A stretch of 64,000 nucleotides of DNA from NCBI RefSeq assembly GCF_009688945.1, contig NZ_AP021874.1, positions 124,001 through 188,000 on the forward strand. Direction: 5' to 3'. The translations under genes and the position numbers were made by a program. Every line of letters starts with the position of its first letter. Position 1 is the stretch's first letter. Shown here piece after piece: positions 9,295 to 18,130 of this stretch. The notes below the pieces were generated by a model. It had not been told where the DNA came from, did no database searches, and saw only the letters and a list, made by a program, of their open reading frames with translations. Source of the DNA: Desulfosarcina alkanivorans (GTDB lineage Bacteria; Desulfobacterota; Desulfobacteria; Desulfobacterales; Desulfosarcinaceae).

Positions 9295-11532
9295 ATGATT
9301 AGTAAAGAACTCAGCGCCACGTTAGGCTTCGCGGTTCGAGAGGCCAAAAAACGGCGGCATGAATATGTCAGTGTCGAACACGTGCTTTTTGCCATCCTGC
9401 ACGACAGCTCAGGTCTCGACATCGTGGAGAAATGCGGTGGCAGTGTGGAGAGCATCAAGTCCAACCTGGAGATGTTTTTCAATGAAAACATGGAGATTCT
9501 CCCTGAAGAGAGCGAGTATGTGCTCCAGCAGACCATCGGGTTTCAGCGGGTGATTCAGCGGGCGGTCAACCATGTGCGCTCCGCCGAAAAAAAAGAGGTG
9601 GCCGTCAGCGATATCCTGGCCTCCATTTTCATGGAGAAAGACTCCCACGCCGTGTTTTTTTTGAACGAAGAGGGGATTTCCCGCCTGGATGTGCTCCGGG
9701 TGATCTCCAGTGATTTTCCTTCGGACGTTGCTGAAAGCGAGCCCGAGACGTCCACGCCCGCCGAACAGAAGACCCCCAAGAAAAAAGCCAGTCCCCTGGA
9801 AGCCTACACGGTGAATCTCATTGATCGGGCCGCCAAAGGCAAACTGGACCCGCTGATCGGGCGCGAACTGGAGATGGAGCGCACCATGCAGGTGCTCTGC
9901 CGCCGTCGGAAAAACAACCCCATTTTCGTGGGTGACCCGGGCGTGGGCAAGACCGCCATGGCCGAAGGGCTGGCCCAGCAGATCTGGGAGGGGGATGTGC
10001 CGGACCTGCTCAAAGAGGTGCGGATTTATTCGCTGGACCTGGGCGGCATGCTGGCCGGGTCCAAATTCAGGGGAGATTTCGAGCAGCGCCTCAAGGGCGT
10101 GGTGCAGGAACTGAAAAAACGTAAAAACGCCATCCTGTTCATCGATGAAATCCATACCATCGTGGGGGCCGGCGCCACCAGCAGCGGGTCCATGGACGCC
10201 AGCAATATCCTGAAGCCGTTTCTGTCGACCGGAGAGCTGCGCTGCATCGGTTCCACGACCTACGAGGAATACAAGAATCATTTCGAGAAGGACCGTGCCC
10301 TGTCCAGAAGATTCGAAAAGATCGATATCATGGAACCGCCGGTCAAGGAATCCATCAAGATCCTCAAAGGCCTGCGCTCACGATACGAGGAACACCACGA
10401 AATCGAATACACGGATGCGTCCCTCAAGGCGGCCTGTGAGCTGTCGGCCAAGTACATCAACGACCGGTTCCTGCCCGACAAGGCCATCGATGTCATCGAC
10501 GAGGCCGGTGCCGCCATCCGACTGAGCGGTGCCGCCAACCGCAAGAAAATTCACCCGTCGGACATCGAAAAGATCGTGGCCAAAATCGCACGCATTCCGG
10601 CCGTGAATGTCTCCACCCCGGACAAGGCCAAACTGGAAAACCTGGGCGGCGAGCTGCGCCGGGTGGTATACGGCCAGGACGATGCCATTGATGCCCTGGT
10701 GACCGCCATCAAGCGCTCCCGGGCCGGCCTGGGCCAGCCGGAGAAACCCGTGGGGTCATTCCTCTTTACCGGGCCCACCGGTGTCGGCAAGACCGAAGTG
10801 GCCCGCCAGGTGGCCGGCCTCCTTGATGTGGAATTCATGCGCTACGACATGAGTGAATACATGGAAAAGCATGCCGTGGCCCGGCTGATCGGTGCCCCTC
10901 CCGGGTACATCGGCTTCGACCAGGGCGGACTGCTTACCGACGGTGTCCGCAAACACCCCTATTGTGTATTGCTCCTGGACGAAATCGAAAAAGCCCACGA
11001 AGACCTGTTCAACATCCTGCTGCAGGTGCTCGATCACGCCACCCTGACGGACAACAACGGCAAGAAGGCGGATTTCCGCAATGTCATCGTCATGATGACC
11101 TCCAATGCCGGATCGCGCGAAATGACCAGCGCCACCATCGGTTTCGGCGACCCCAAAAGCGATTCCACCGGCAAGGGTCAGAAAGCCATCGAAAAAATCT
11201 TCAGCCCGGAGTTCAGAAACCGCCTGGACGGCATCATCACCTTCAATGCCCTCGACCGCGACATCATGCGCTTGATCGTCGACAAGTTCATGAAAGAATT
11301 CGCTGACCAGCTGGCGATCAAGAAGGTCTCCATGGCGTACTCGGAGGCGGTGAGAACCTACCTGGCCAGAAAAGGCCACGACCCCCAATACGGCGCCCGG
11401 CCGCTGGCCCGCGTCATTCAGACAGAGATCAAGGACAGGTTGGCGGATGAAATCCTCTTCGGTCAATTGGAGAAGGGAGGGGATGTTAAGTTGGATGTGA
11501 AGGGGGATGAACTGGTGTTCCGATATAGCTGA
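9295..11532 (+). CDS. clpA: ATP-dependent Clp protease ATP-binding subunit ClpA
   Basis: Hexameric AAA+ unfoldase that feeds proteins into ClpP. It is 745 residues, close to the E. coli protein. A Clp N-terminal double repeat (about 1-145) is followed by AAA+ domain 1 with GDPGVGKT and [12 protein letters not shown], then AAA+ domain 2 with [11 protein letters not shown] and [10 protein letters not shown]. The ClpP-docking loop reads IGF (in TIGFGD) rather than the IGL usual in ClpA; IGF is the form seen in ClpX. ClpB is excluded by the missing middle domain and the adjacent clpS. The stop codon lies inside an AGCTGATAGCTCAT-type repeat, so a repeat seems to have joined the 3' end of the gene. 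Confidence 0.96.
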   Translation: MISKELSATLGFAVREAKKRRHEYVSVEHVLFAILHDSSGLDIVEKCGGSVESIKSNLEMFFNENMEILPEESEYVLQQTIGFQRVIQRAVNHVRSAEKKEVAVSDILASIFMEKDSHAVFFLNEEGISRLDVLRVISSDFPSDVAESEPETSTPAEQKTPKKKASPLEAYTVNLIDRAAKGKLDPLIGRELEMERTMQVLCRRRKNNPIFVGDPGVGKTAMAEGLAQQIWEGDVPDLLKEVRIYSLDLGGMLAGSKFRGDFEQRLKGVVQELKKRKNAILFIDEIHTIVGAGATSSGSMDASNILKPFLSTGELRCIGSTTYEEYKNHFEKDRALSRRFEKIDIMEPPVKESIKILKGLRSRYEEHHEIEYTDASLKAACELSAKYINDRFLPDKAIDVIDEAGAAIRLSGAANRKKIHPSDIEKIVAKIARIPAVNVSTPDKAKLENLGGELRRVVYGQDDAIDALVTAIKRSRAGLGQPEKPVGSFLFTGPTGVGKTEVARQVAGLLDVEFMRYDMSEYMEKHAVARLIGAPPGYIGFDQGGLLTDGVRKHPYCVLLLDEIEKAHEDLFNILLQVLDHATLTDNNGKKADFRNVIVMMTSNAGSREMTSATIGFGDPKSDSTGKGQKAIEKIFSPEFRNRLDGIITFNALDRDIMRLIVDKFMKEFADQLAIKKVSMAYSEAVRTYLARKGHDPQYGARPLARVIQTEIKDRLADEILFGQLEKGGDVKLDVKGDELVFRYS

Positions 11533-11561
11533 TAGCTCATGGCTCATAGCTGATGGCTGAC
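11525..11561. repeat. AGCTGATAGCTCAT-type repeat overlapping the clpA stop codon
   Basis: A run of ATAGCTGATAGCTCATGGC-type words covers the last two clpA codons and continues about 30 bases beyond. It resembles the inverted repeat at 8174-8264, on the other side of the clp operon. Confidence 0.6.
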
Positions 11562-11567
11562 GCATAT

Positions 11568-11730
11568 AATAATTTTGAATTTTTAGTTTTGAATTTTTAA
11601 TTGGTAAACGGAGGCGGGGCCCAAAATTCAGAGGATCAAACAATAAAAATGAAGATGTGCAGTTTTGTAAAATTGGGTTTTGCTTCCACTGCTCAATTAA
11701 AAATTGAAAATTCAAAATTAGAAATTGGCA
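11568..11730. repeat. Inverted pair of AT-rich AATTTTGAATTTTTAATT repeats
   Basis: A 33-base AT-rich arm near 11570-11602 ends in GAATTTTTAATTG; its partner near 11694-11728 starts with CAATTAAAAATTG. Most arm positions are complementary, with about 90 bases between. Related AT words occur at 15068-15100, 16078-16095 and 16160-16180. No gene is visible in the loop. Confidence 0.5.
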
Positions 11731-11805
11731 CCCGGTTTGATCCCGCCAACCCCAGGTCCACAAAGCCCCTTCGGCCTAAAAGCCTAAGGCCTTCAGCCTA
11801 ACCCC

Positions 11806-12462
11806 ATGCCCGTCTTCACCCTCTCCAAGCGGCTCTCCTTTCCCCCGCCTCACCTGGCCATCAAAGAAGGGCTGTTGGCCGTCGGCGGCGACCTGAGCCC
11901 CGAGCGGCTTATCCTTGCCTATCGCAACGGCATTTTCCCCTGGTACAGCCCGGGCGACCCCATTCTCTGGTGGTCACCCGACCCGCGACTGGTCCTTTAC
12001 CCTGATGAGCTTTACGTCTCGAAATCCCTGCGCAGGGTCATCAGGAGAAAACGTTTTCACATTACCTTCGACGAAGCCTTCGACTCGGTGATCCGGGAAT
12101 GTGCCGAAGTGAAACGCTCATATGGAGAAGGCACCTGGATTACCGAAGAGATGAAGGACGCCTATTGCGAACTCCACCGGCAGGGCTATGCCCATTCGGT
12201 GGAGGCCTGGCAGGGCGACAGCCTCGTCGGCGGGCTATACGGCATTGCCATCGGTCACGCTTTTTTCGGGGAGTCCATGTTCAGCCGGGTCAGCAACGCT
12301 TCCAAGGTGGCTTTTGTTTCTCTCGTTGAGAATCTCAGAAAATTGAATTTCAAGTTGATTGACTGCCAGGTGAAAACGGATCATCTGATACGCTTTGGCG
12401 CCCGTGAGATACCGCGGAAATTGTTTCTGGAACAGGTGGAAAAGGCGGTTGATCGCTCATAG
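11806..12462 (+). CDS. aat: Leucyl/phenylalanyl-tRNA-protein transferase
   Basis: Transfers Leu or Phe from charged tRNA to proteins with N-terminal Arg or Lys, marking them for ClpS-ClpAP. It is 218 residues. Family motifs include FPPPHLAIKEGLLAVGGDL, GIFPWYSPGDPILWWSPDPR, YAHSVEAWQGDSLVGGLYG, FFGESMFSR, and LIDCQVKTDHLIRFGARE. It lies downstream of clpA across a 270-bp repeat-rich spacer, so it may have its own promoter. I see no family marker for Bpt (arginyl transferase) instead. Confidence 0.95.
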   Translation: MPVFTLSKRLSFPPPHLAIKEGLLAVGGDLSPERLILAYRNGIFPWYSPGDPILWWSPDPRLVLYPDELYVSKSLRRVIRRKRFHITFDEAFDSVIRECAEVKRSYGEGTWITEEMKDAYCELHRQGYAHSVEAWQGDSLVGGLYGIAIGHAFFGESMFSRVSNASKVAFVSLVENLRKLNFKLIDCQVKTDHLIRFGAREIPRKLFLEQVEKAVDRS

Positions 12463-13149
12463 TTCAAAGCTCTGTCCAGACGGTAACCCTTGAAGAGTAT
12501 CTCTTTTTTATCAAATCCCATGGCCTGAGTGGTGTCGGGATCGGCTGTGTCTATGGGGATCTACGCTATCTGTTTACCAGCCTGCCCCACGCCCTGATCG
12601 AAGCTGACTTTCTGAATCTTTTTCCGAACCATGTTAACCAGTCCACTGTTGATGCCTCCGGTAGCGGGACGGTTGGTTAGACGCTTACTTTCCATAGATC
12701 CAGCCGATCAAGCGATGGCTTCAGTTTCAGGCTAATTGTTTCCTTTGTGTGTCCATGGAAAATTAATCAGTTTTATCTCCTCAGTTCATCGACTCTGCGT
12801 GCTATGTATTCCTTTTCACAATCGCTTACCGAATATAACCTTTTTTATATAAACCATGGTGAGGTTTCGAGAAATTATCTCCACATTAATGAATAGAAGA
12901 TATATAAAGCTTTGATTATATTGTAAATAAACATATTTACGAATGTTGTTTATCTCTTGGCATATTGTTTGTAATGAGGAAAGCGAGTTTTGGGGTTTTC
13001 ATGCTTAAGTCGGCTATCGCTTAAAATGTATATTTTTCCAAGGCGCATAATTATTAAATGGTTCCAGCCAGAAAGGAGGATAATCGCGCATTTTGTCTGA
13101 TACTTTTTTTATTGTTTTACTCGCTTAGATTCCAACATTTGAGGGTGTT
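12463..13149. other. AT-rich intergenic stretch with a possible gene remnant and leader
   Basis: No intact gene. A frame at about 12477-12680 reads TLEEYLFFIKSHGLSGVGIG followed by CVYGDLRYLF and ends at a stop, but has no start codon; it looks like a fragment of a real protein I do not recognise. Base composition becomes AT-rich from about 12720. The last 200 bp hold the promoter-like element at 12958-12973 and the GAAAGGAGGA motif at 13071-13080. Confidence 0.5.
12958..12973 (+). promoter_or_regulatory. Sigma-54-type -24/-12 promoter candidate for PEP-CTERM gene 1
   Basis: TGGCATATTGTTTGTA matches the sigma-54 consensus TGGCACRNNNNTTGCW at all fixed positions except two C-to-T changes. It lies 192 bp before the ATG at 13150. 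A similar element lies exactly 192 bp before the second PEP-CTERM gene. Confidence 0.5.
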
Positions 13150-13839
13150 ATGAAAAAGTTCTTTTTAGTTCTTATTTCCCTGTTATTTGTCGTCGGCAGT
13201 GCCTATGCAACTCCAATGTATTTAGGTGCGACCTATGCTGACTTTGGCTTGGAGGGTAATCCTCCACTACCGACTGAGACGGGTTACTACATTTGGTCAA
13301 ACGACGATGCAAGAACGAGTTGGTCGGTTCGCTGGACTGGAAATAACAATGGTACTGATTATGACTGGGTAGATTGGTTCGGATCAATTGAAATAGGGGG
13401 GGGCTTGAACCTTGAGACCACTACTGAAGTGCTCTTTGATTCAGGACATATAGACAATATGGTAACATCTTACATCCCCTATTTTGGTGACCTTATCACG
13501 TTTGAAGGGTATGCAGGAAATCATTGGGATGGCTTCGATTTTACTATATCCGGAGACGCCGGCGTTAATGTTATTGGTTTCAACCTGGGTAATTCTCTGT
13601 GGGATCTTACGCCTGGAACTTCGGAGGATAACCTTGGAATGGGAATTTTTATCGGCCAAGATGGTGCTTCCCCCAATGTTTTGATTTCAAATCTATTGGA
13701 CGATCAAGGAGAAATAATTGGTGTAACGCAAAATTTTGAGATTCCGGCCCCTGTTCCAGAACCTGCCACTATGTTGTTGCTCGGCGTTGGTCTGGTTGGA
13801 ATGGCCGCCACATCCCGGAAGAAGATCTTCAAGGAATAA
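13150..13839 (+). CDS. PEP-CTERM sorting domain protein
   Basis: Secreted protein of 229 residues expected to be processed by an exosortase. A Sec signal peptide (about 1-20, ending SAYA) is followed by a Gly/Asp/Asn-rich mature part with no recognised fold. The sorting signal APVPEPATMLLLGVGLVGM, then AATSRKKIFKE, shows the PEP motif, a transmembrane helix and a basic tail. No exosortase gene lies in the window. Such proteins in other Proteobacteria are linked to exopolysaccharide or biofilm matrix. The coding sequence is richer in A+T than the GC-rich core genes. Promoter, leader and terminator resemble those of the gene at 15306, so the two units look like relatives. Confidence 0.88.
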   Translation: MKKFFLVLISLLFVVGSAYATPMYLGATYADFGLEGNPPLPTETGYYIWSNDDARTSWSVRWTGNNNGTDYDWVDWFGSIEIGGGLNLETTTEVLFDSGHIDNMVTSYIPYFGDLITFEGYAGNHWDGFDFTISGDAGVNVIGFNLGNSLWDLTPGTSEDNLGMGIFIGQDGASPNVLISNLLDDQGEIIGVTQNFEIPAPVPEPATMLLLGVGLVGMAATSRKKIFKE

Positions 13840-13885
13840 GAAGATTCTTGTTATAGAGTGGTCGCAGCGCAATCGTAAAAACAGA

Positions 13886-13920
13886 ACTGCCCGGACCGGA
13901 AACGGCCGGGCAGTCTTGTT
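13886..13920 (+). terminator. Rho-independent terminator after PEP-CTERM gene 1
   Basis: ACTGCCCGG at 13886-13894 pairs perfectly with CCGGGCAGT at 13906-13914, followed by CTTGTTCT. Its sequence is nearly identical (27 of 29 positions) to the terminator of the second PEP-CTERM gene at 16002. Confidence 0.8.
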
Positions 13921-14277
13921 CTCAAGGATTCAAAGCCATCATTTCCACATGGCCGCTGGCAGAAAAACACTTAGGGTATTTTAACACCGCCACTCCAAGA
14001 GCGTGGAGGGTATGAAAAAAAATACACAATTACCCACGAAAGATGATATTTATTACATAATTAAGCCGTCAAATTAAAATAGCCTATTTTCACTTTTTTT
14101 ATTAACTGTCTGTTATTATGATAAAGACATTAAAATTTTTTAATTTTTCTTGTTGGCATATCTTATGAATTTGTAATAAGGACACAATTTCCATTAACCT
14201 ATTTCATTATTTTGGGGTTTCTTTGATAAAAAATTGAAACCCTCAGCTTAGGTCTAACCAGCCGACTGAGGTGTTCC
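13921..14277. other. AT-rich spacer with promoter-like element and hairpins
   Basis: No gene. TTGGCATAT at 14153-14161 followed by TTGTAATAAGG resembles the promoter region of PEP-CTERM gene 1; the -24 part fits sigma-54 but the -12 part is weak. Two hairpins precede the ATG at 14278: GGGTTTC/GAAACCC (14215-14242) and CCTCAG/CTGAGG (about 14241-14272). Confidence 0.4.
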
Positions 14278-14454
14278 ATGAAAAACATCTTACTTATCTT
14301 AATATCTTTCTCCGTCTTGCTTGTTTCTTCAGGTTTTTCCGCTGCCTTCCCCTGGGCAGTGGCGGATCTCATTCATGAGCCGGCATCACTGCTATTGTTG
14401 GGCACCGGTCTTATCGGAATTGCAGCTGTTTCAAGGGGCAATGTCTTCAGGTAA
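14278..14454 (+). CDS. PEP-CTERM mini-protein: signal peptide joined to sorting signal
   Basis: A 58-residue reading frame, short enough to be missed by usual cut-offs. It starts MKNILLILISFSVLLVSSGF, a clear Sec signal peptide ending near SAAF. After only about ten residues it passes to HEPASLLLLGTGLIGIAAVS and RGNVFR, a PEP-CTERM sorting signal with its transmembrane helix and basic end. There is no room for a folded mature domain. It may be a deletion derivative of a longer PEP-CTERM gene, or a genuine mini-substrate or decoy for exosortase. GAGGTGTTCC precedes the ATG. Unlike its neighbours it lacks the conserved terminator. Confidence 0.6.
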   Translation: MKNILLILISFSVLLVSSGFSAAFPWAVADLIHEPASLLLLGTGLIGIAAVSRGNVFR

Positions 14455-14637
14455 GGGGACTGTATCCCTGTGTCTGCTTCCCGATCTTGGAATCAACTGC
14501 CTTGCTGACTTGCTTTTCGCAGGGACACTTCATTTGCGGCTTGGTTAAGGACAATGGAATAGTTTCCAGGTGAACTCATCAGGCATGTGGAATAGACCTT
14601 GATGGATTCGCAAGAGATCGAAATTATTATTTTTTTG

Positions 14638-14706
14638 TCGTCCCCGCGAAGGCGGGGATCCAGTGTCTTCAGGTATTTATAGATTCCGGCCTTGCGCGGG
14701 AATGAC
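14638..14706. repeat. REP-like palindromic element (GTCxTCCCCGCGAAGGCGGGG type)
   Basis: GTCGTCCCCGCGAAGGCGGG starts the element and GCGCGGGAATGAC ends it, so the ends are inverted copies. Each end carries its own small hairpin (CCCCGCGAAGGCGGGG and CCGGCCTTGCGCGGG). This is the widespread extragenic palindrome seen in many Proteobacteria. Its GC-rich sequence stands out in the AT-rich surroundings. Confidence 0.7.
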
Positions 14707-15113
14707 ATGTATGGAGACTTTCTACAAGGGCATCAACCTTTACGAGCGCGTTTTAAATGCTTTGGATGATTATAGATGGCGCATGCCGTGAATAGTCCAT
14801 TTTCCAGATAAACGATGGCGGAAGGTAATTCAGGCGATACCATTAAAAATTTCTCAGAAATCATTCTTATCGCAGGTTGCCCACCCGTAAAAATGAATAC
14901 CACATCTGATATAATATTTATCAATACATCAATTCAGAACTCCTCATTTCTCTTTGTAGGTAACCCTTGCAACAATTTCTCAATAGCTATAACCTTTATT
15001 ACATAAAAAACACGCCCAAAAAATATAAAATTCAACGCCATCCCCATACCGATAACACCACAAGCCTTTAATTTAAAATTAAAAATTCATCATTCAAAAT
15101 AATTTCGCTCCCT

Positions 15114-15129
15114 TGGTATGTTGTTTGAA
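15114..15129 (+). promoter_or_regulatory. Sigma-54-type -24/-12 promoter candidate for PEP-CTERM gene 2
   Basis: TGGTATGTTGTTTGAA matches TGGCACRNNNNTTGCW except at three C positions. Its distance to the ATG at 15306 is 192 bp, the same as for the element before the gene at 13150, which strengthens an otherwise modest match. Confidence 0.4.
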
Positions 15130-15305
15130 TAATCGGGAGTCGGCCCCGCTTACAATTTTAATCTGCTCGTTGAATTTTTCAGAAAATTCATGGATTTCAG
15201 CGGCCAAAAAAAATGATTGTTTCAATCAGAAAGGAGGAGAGAGGGGATACGGGTGTGAATTGTGATCTCAAATTAATATTCCACTAACGGTAATTGAGGT
15301 GAATA

Positions 15306-15965
15306 ATGAAAAAGATTTTAATGGTTTTAGTCTCAATTTTAATAGCGATTAGTTTTTCTGGAATTGCTGGTGCTGTGAGCTACAGCTTTGAAGACAACAT
15401 TGATGACTGGTATGGAGCAGATTTTGTATATTTAGATGAGGATCTTGATATAAGTAATGTCATATTTGATAGCGTCACAGGCATTACAAGTGTGGGCACT
15501 CCCTACAGATATGTCCACAATATTAATTCTCAGGTTGATTTTGATGCAGGCCATTTGGTTACAGATGCCAATCTCTCTGTTGGTTTTGTGGGCGCTGACA
15601 TAGCTGAGTTTAGTTTTCGCTATGGTGGAGACGGTAGTGGATGGCTCTTGGGTGATTGGAACAACAACGAGAATGTTCGATTTAAGCTTGATGGAGGCGC
15701 CTGGACTCAATTGGGTGAAGTCGATAACGGAGAAGCTATTGCAGACCTCGTGTTGGATATTGGGTTGTTAAACGATAATGGAAGATTGGCGGTCAAAATT
15801 GATGTCTATAATGCTCTGGGAACCGGAGACATCGGTCTAGACTATTCTTACCTTTCGGGGCATGCAGCCGCCCCAGTCCCCGAACCAGCTACCATGCTGC
15901 TTCTGGGCTCTGGCTTGGTCGGCCTTGCCGTCACCTCCCGGAAAAAGATCTTCAAGAAAAAATAA
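15306..15965 (+). CDS. PEP-CTERM sorting domain protein
   Basis: Secreted protein of 219 residues. The signal peptide is at about 1-23 (MKKILMVLVSILIAISFSGI, then AGA). The mature part is acidic and Gly/Asp-rich and is probably beta-rich. The C-terminus AAPVPEPATMLLLGSGLVGL followed by AVTSRKKIFKKK is a full PEP-CTERM signal, nearly identical to that of the gene at 13150, while the mature domains are dissimilar. Shared ends around different middles suggest recombination or duplication with domain exchange. TTGAGGTGAAT precedes the ATG. The function of the mature domain is not recognised. Confidence 0.87.
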   Translation: MKKILMVLVSILIAISFSGIAGAVSYSFEDNIDDWYGADFVYLDEDLDISNVIFDSVTGITSVGTPYRYVHNINSQVDFDAGHLVTDANLSVGFVGADIAEFSFRYGGDGSGWLLGDWNNNENVRFKLDGGAWTQLGEVDNGEAIADLVLDIGLLNDNGRLAVKIDVYNALGTGDIGLDYSYLSGHAAAPVPEPATMLLLGSGLVGLAVTSRKKIFKKK

Positions 15966-16001
15966 GATCCTTGCGGTAACGGCAAATCGATCGTAAAAAC
16001 G

Positions 16002-16037
16002 ACTGCCCGAACCGGTAACGGCCGGGCAGTTTTTTTA
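16002..16037 (+). terminator. Rho-independent terminator after PEP-CTERM gene 2
   Basis: ACTGCCCG at 16002-16009 pairs with CGGGCAGT at 16023-16030, followed by seven further T residues. It is almost a copy of the terminator at 13886. Confidence 0.88.
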
Positions 16038-16230
16038 TCATAGTAGGTTGTTTGTGGTGGGCCGGACATAAATCAATGTTGAATTTTGAATTCAAAGTTT
16101 CTCGCCTGCTTCGATCGAGAACCAGAGACGCAGAGTGGGAAGGGCAATTCAGAATGATGAGTGTTGAATTTTGAATTGTTTCTTTGCGGGTCCGAAATTT
16201 TAGCGAGAGACTTGTATCCCTTGAAAAACA

Positions 16231-16422
16231 TCATCTGCCCTTATCCGTGTCCCATTCACCTAATCGCTCATCCCGGCCTTTAATGATTGTCTATGTTCCT
16301 TCACTCATACCTTTCCCTACTGGTTTGCCCTCCCACTTTGATATCATTTTGTCGCCATTAGGAAACGTCCAAACAGTGTATCCTGTCATTGTGCCTTTTC
16401 CAGTTTTGATATTTATGTCCAT
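16231..16422 (-). pseudogene. Remnant of a secreted-protein gene with an in-frame TAG
   Basis: From an ATG at 16422 the minus strand reads MDINIKTGKGTMTGYTVWTF and PNGDKMISKWEGKPVGKG, then SEGT, a TAG stop (16291-16293), and continues in frame as TIIKGRDERLGEWDTDKG to a second stop at 16231. The WTFPNG and GTxTIIKG words look like a real beta-rich protein; a TGG-to-TAG change would restore GTWTIIKG. No signal peptide or upstream half is found, so it appears to be the dead 3' part of a gene. I do not recognise the family. Confidence 0.45.
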
Positions 16423-16689
16423 TAGCCCCTTGACCCTACAGCAGGAATGAATAAGTCCACAATACGCGATGAAATGATGTCAAGGTGGTACTTCTTGGAA
16501 TTATCCAAGAAAAAGGGTGCTGTCAAATACTGGACCACTGAGATCCACTGGCCATGGTGCTATGGTAGTTTTTACCTGCCACCCAACAGACAGCCGGCTC
16601 ACATTGCCTGATTCTCTTGATGCCGTATCTTAAACCAATCAAGAAGGCATTCAACAACCAACATACAATCAAAACAATGAGGTGGTACC

Positions 16690-16824
16690 ATGGCCGAAAA
16701 TAAAGTGCAGGATTACAGTGACGACAGGAATGAAGGACACGTTGACACCCGTGAAGCCAATTTTGAGTGTGAGGATAAAGATCCGAACCTGGGCTGTGAC
16801 ATGGGAATTGATGTAGCTGGATAA
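16690..16824 (+). CDS. Possible small acidic protein (44 residues)
   Basis: Starts MAENKVQDYSDDRNEGHVDT and ends CDMGIDVAG, with two Cys and many Asp/Glu residues. GAGG lies seven bases before the ATG. It is short and resembles nothing I recognise, so it may not be a gene. The surrounding 16.43-17.15 kb is otherwise non-coding as far as I can see. Confidence 0.3.
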   Translation: MAENKVQDYSDDRNEGHVDTREANFECEDKDPNLGCDMGIDVAG

Positions 16825-17150
16825 CAAAAAAGGACGGTGGCCTATGATAGGAACGACGCTGACGATAATCACACTTGCATACTTCATCAATCGCTGCATC
16901 GCCGGTGCCAATTGCAAGATCTGAGGGCATAATTAACGGCAGAGCTTCGATAATTGGGTATTAGAAGTTAAATCCGCTGACACGCGGTACATGGCAGAGC
17001 CTCTAACGGGGCTCTGACTTTTTGGAGGGTTGTTGTTAAATTGTTATTCAATCAATTTTCCGGGCCCCTTTATCTGAAAAATTGAGGACTTGCAGAGAAA
17101 GAACGCTGCAAGCCCTCTGTTGTTCATAAAAGGGAGGTTCTCTTTTGGAT
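16825..17150. other. Non-coding stretch between AT-rich tract and sulfite reductase
   Basis: No supported gene. An imperfect hairpin AGAGCCTCTAACGGGGCTCT at 16994-17013 followed by GACTTTTTGG could be a weak terminator. The composition is mixed. Confidence 0.3.
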
Positions 17151-17837
17151 TTAGCTGCCGGTGGGCTGTTTCTCTACCGAAGCGGATAAGACACCTTCTT
17201 TGAACGCATCTATCCCTATGTCATCAAGCATGAATCCGATTCGATAGCGGCGTGAGTGGGTTTTGTAGTAAGAGATGGTCCTGGCCACCATGTCGAGGGC
17301 GTCATCCCAACTGAGATCTTCGAACAGGAGTTCGGCCAACCGCGGTTTGATGCCTCCCATTCCGCCGACCTGAAGGTTCCAGCCCTGCTTGGTTCCGTAC
17401 AGGGAGAGATCCTTGATGCAGTTTTCGCCGCATTGGATCTTGCAGCCGCTCACGGCCATCTTCATTTTGCTGGGCAGGGTCATGCCATGGTAACGTTCAT
17501 CGATTTTTTTACCCATCCTGATGCTGTCCTGTTTGGCCAGGCGGCAGTGCTCGATGCCCGGACATACCTTGACGCTGCGAACGCAGAGACCGACGGCATG
17601 GCCTTTGTCAAATCCCAGCGCGTCCCAGATGGCATCGATGTCTTCTTCCTCGATGCCTAAAAGGGCAATGCGGGCGGCGCTGGTGATCTTCAGTGTCGGA
17701 ATATTGTATTGGCGGGCGACCTCTGCAAATTTTTCCAGTATCTCCGGCGTGACGAGACCGCATGGCAGGTGGGGGGCAATACCGTAGGTTTTTTTATCTC
17801 TCTGTAATATAGCGCCTTTCTGGCCATCCTTGAGCAT
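17151..17837 (-). CDS. Small siroheme/[4Fe-4S] sulfite or nitrite reductase (alSiR-like)
   Basis: A 228-residue redox enzyme resembling the low-molecular-mass assimilatory-type sulfite reductase of Desulfovibrio. It has one ferredoxin-like half domain (about 10-75) and one siroheme/4Fe-4S domain. The cluster ligands fit the C-x5-C...C-x3-C pattern: Cys92 and Cys98 in CPGIEHC, Cys132 and Cys136 in CKIQC. No ferredoxin domain is fused, unlike DsrB. AAGGAGG lies five bases before the ATG at 17837, which decides this start over an upstream frame extension to 17891. It stands alone; dsrAB genes are not in the window. In vivo role (assimilation or detoxification of sulfite/nitrite) is not known from sequence. 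Confidence 0.87.
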   Translation of the reverse strand: MLKDGQKGAILQRDKKTYGIAPHLPCGLVTPEILEKFAEVARQYNIPTLKITSAARIALLGIEEEDIDAIWDALGFDKGHAVGLCVRSVKVCPGIEHCRLAKQDSIRMGKKIDERYHGMTLPSKMKMAVSGCKIQCGENCIKDLSLYGTKQGWNLQVGGMGGIKPRLAELLFEDLSWDDALDMVARTISYYKTHSRRYRIGFMLDDIGIDAFKEGVLSASVEKQPTGS

Positions 17838-18130
17838 GAACGCCTCCTTTTTGGGCGATGCCTGAAATATGTGAGAAGGTGAGCGGAACACAATGACGCA
17901 TTATGATATGTTCAGGGTCCCGCCTTGATCTTTTCCATACGCGAATATGTCAAAACGATCTTTTGGTGTCAATCAGGCAAAACCGGTGACGGGAACCCGT
18001 CGGGAAAAGTTACACAATCCTGTGCATCAAGGCGGTGCTCACTGCAGGCAGGCTGTTTCATGCGACCAGGAACCCGTTTGGCCGATAAGTGACAGTGCCG
18101 CCCTTTATCGGGACCCTCTCAATCACGGCT

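Larger units (their letters stand above)
14455..15305. other. Gene-free stretch with a REP-like element
   Basis: No convincing coding frame in 850 bp. It holds the repeat at 14638-14706, AT-rich repeat words around 15068-15100, the promoter-like element at 15114 and the GAAAGGAGGA motif at 15229-15238 ahead of the second PEP-CTERM gene. Confidence 0.5.

Noticed and set aside
16447..16611. 54-residue plus-strand frame starting MNKSTIRDEM
   Set aside because: The only AGGA directly touches the ATG, and the sequence is not protein-like enough to support a gene.
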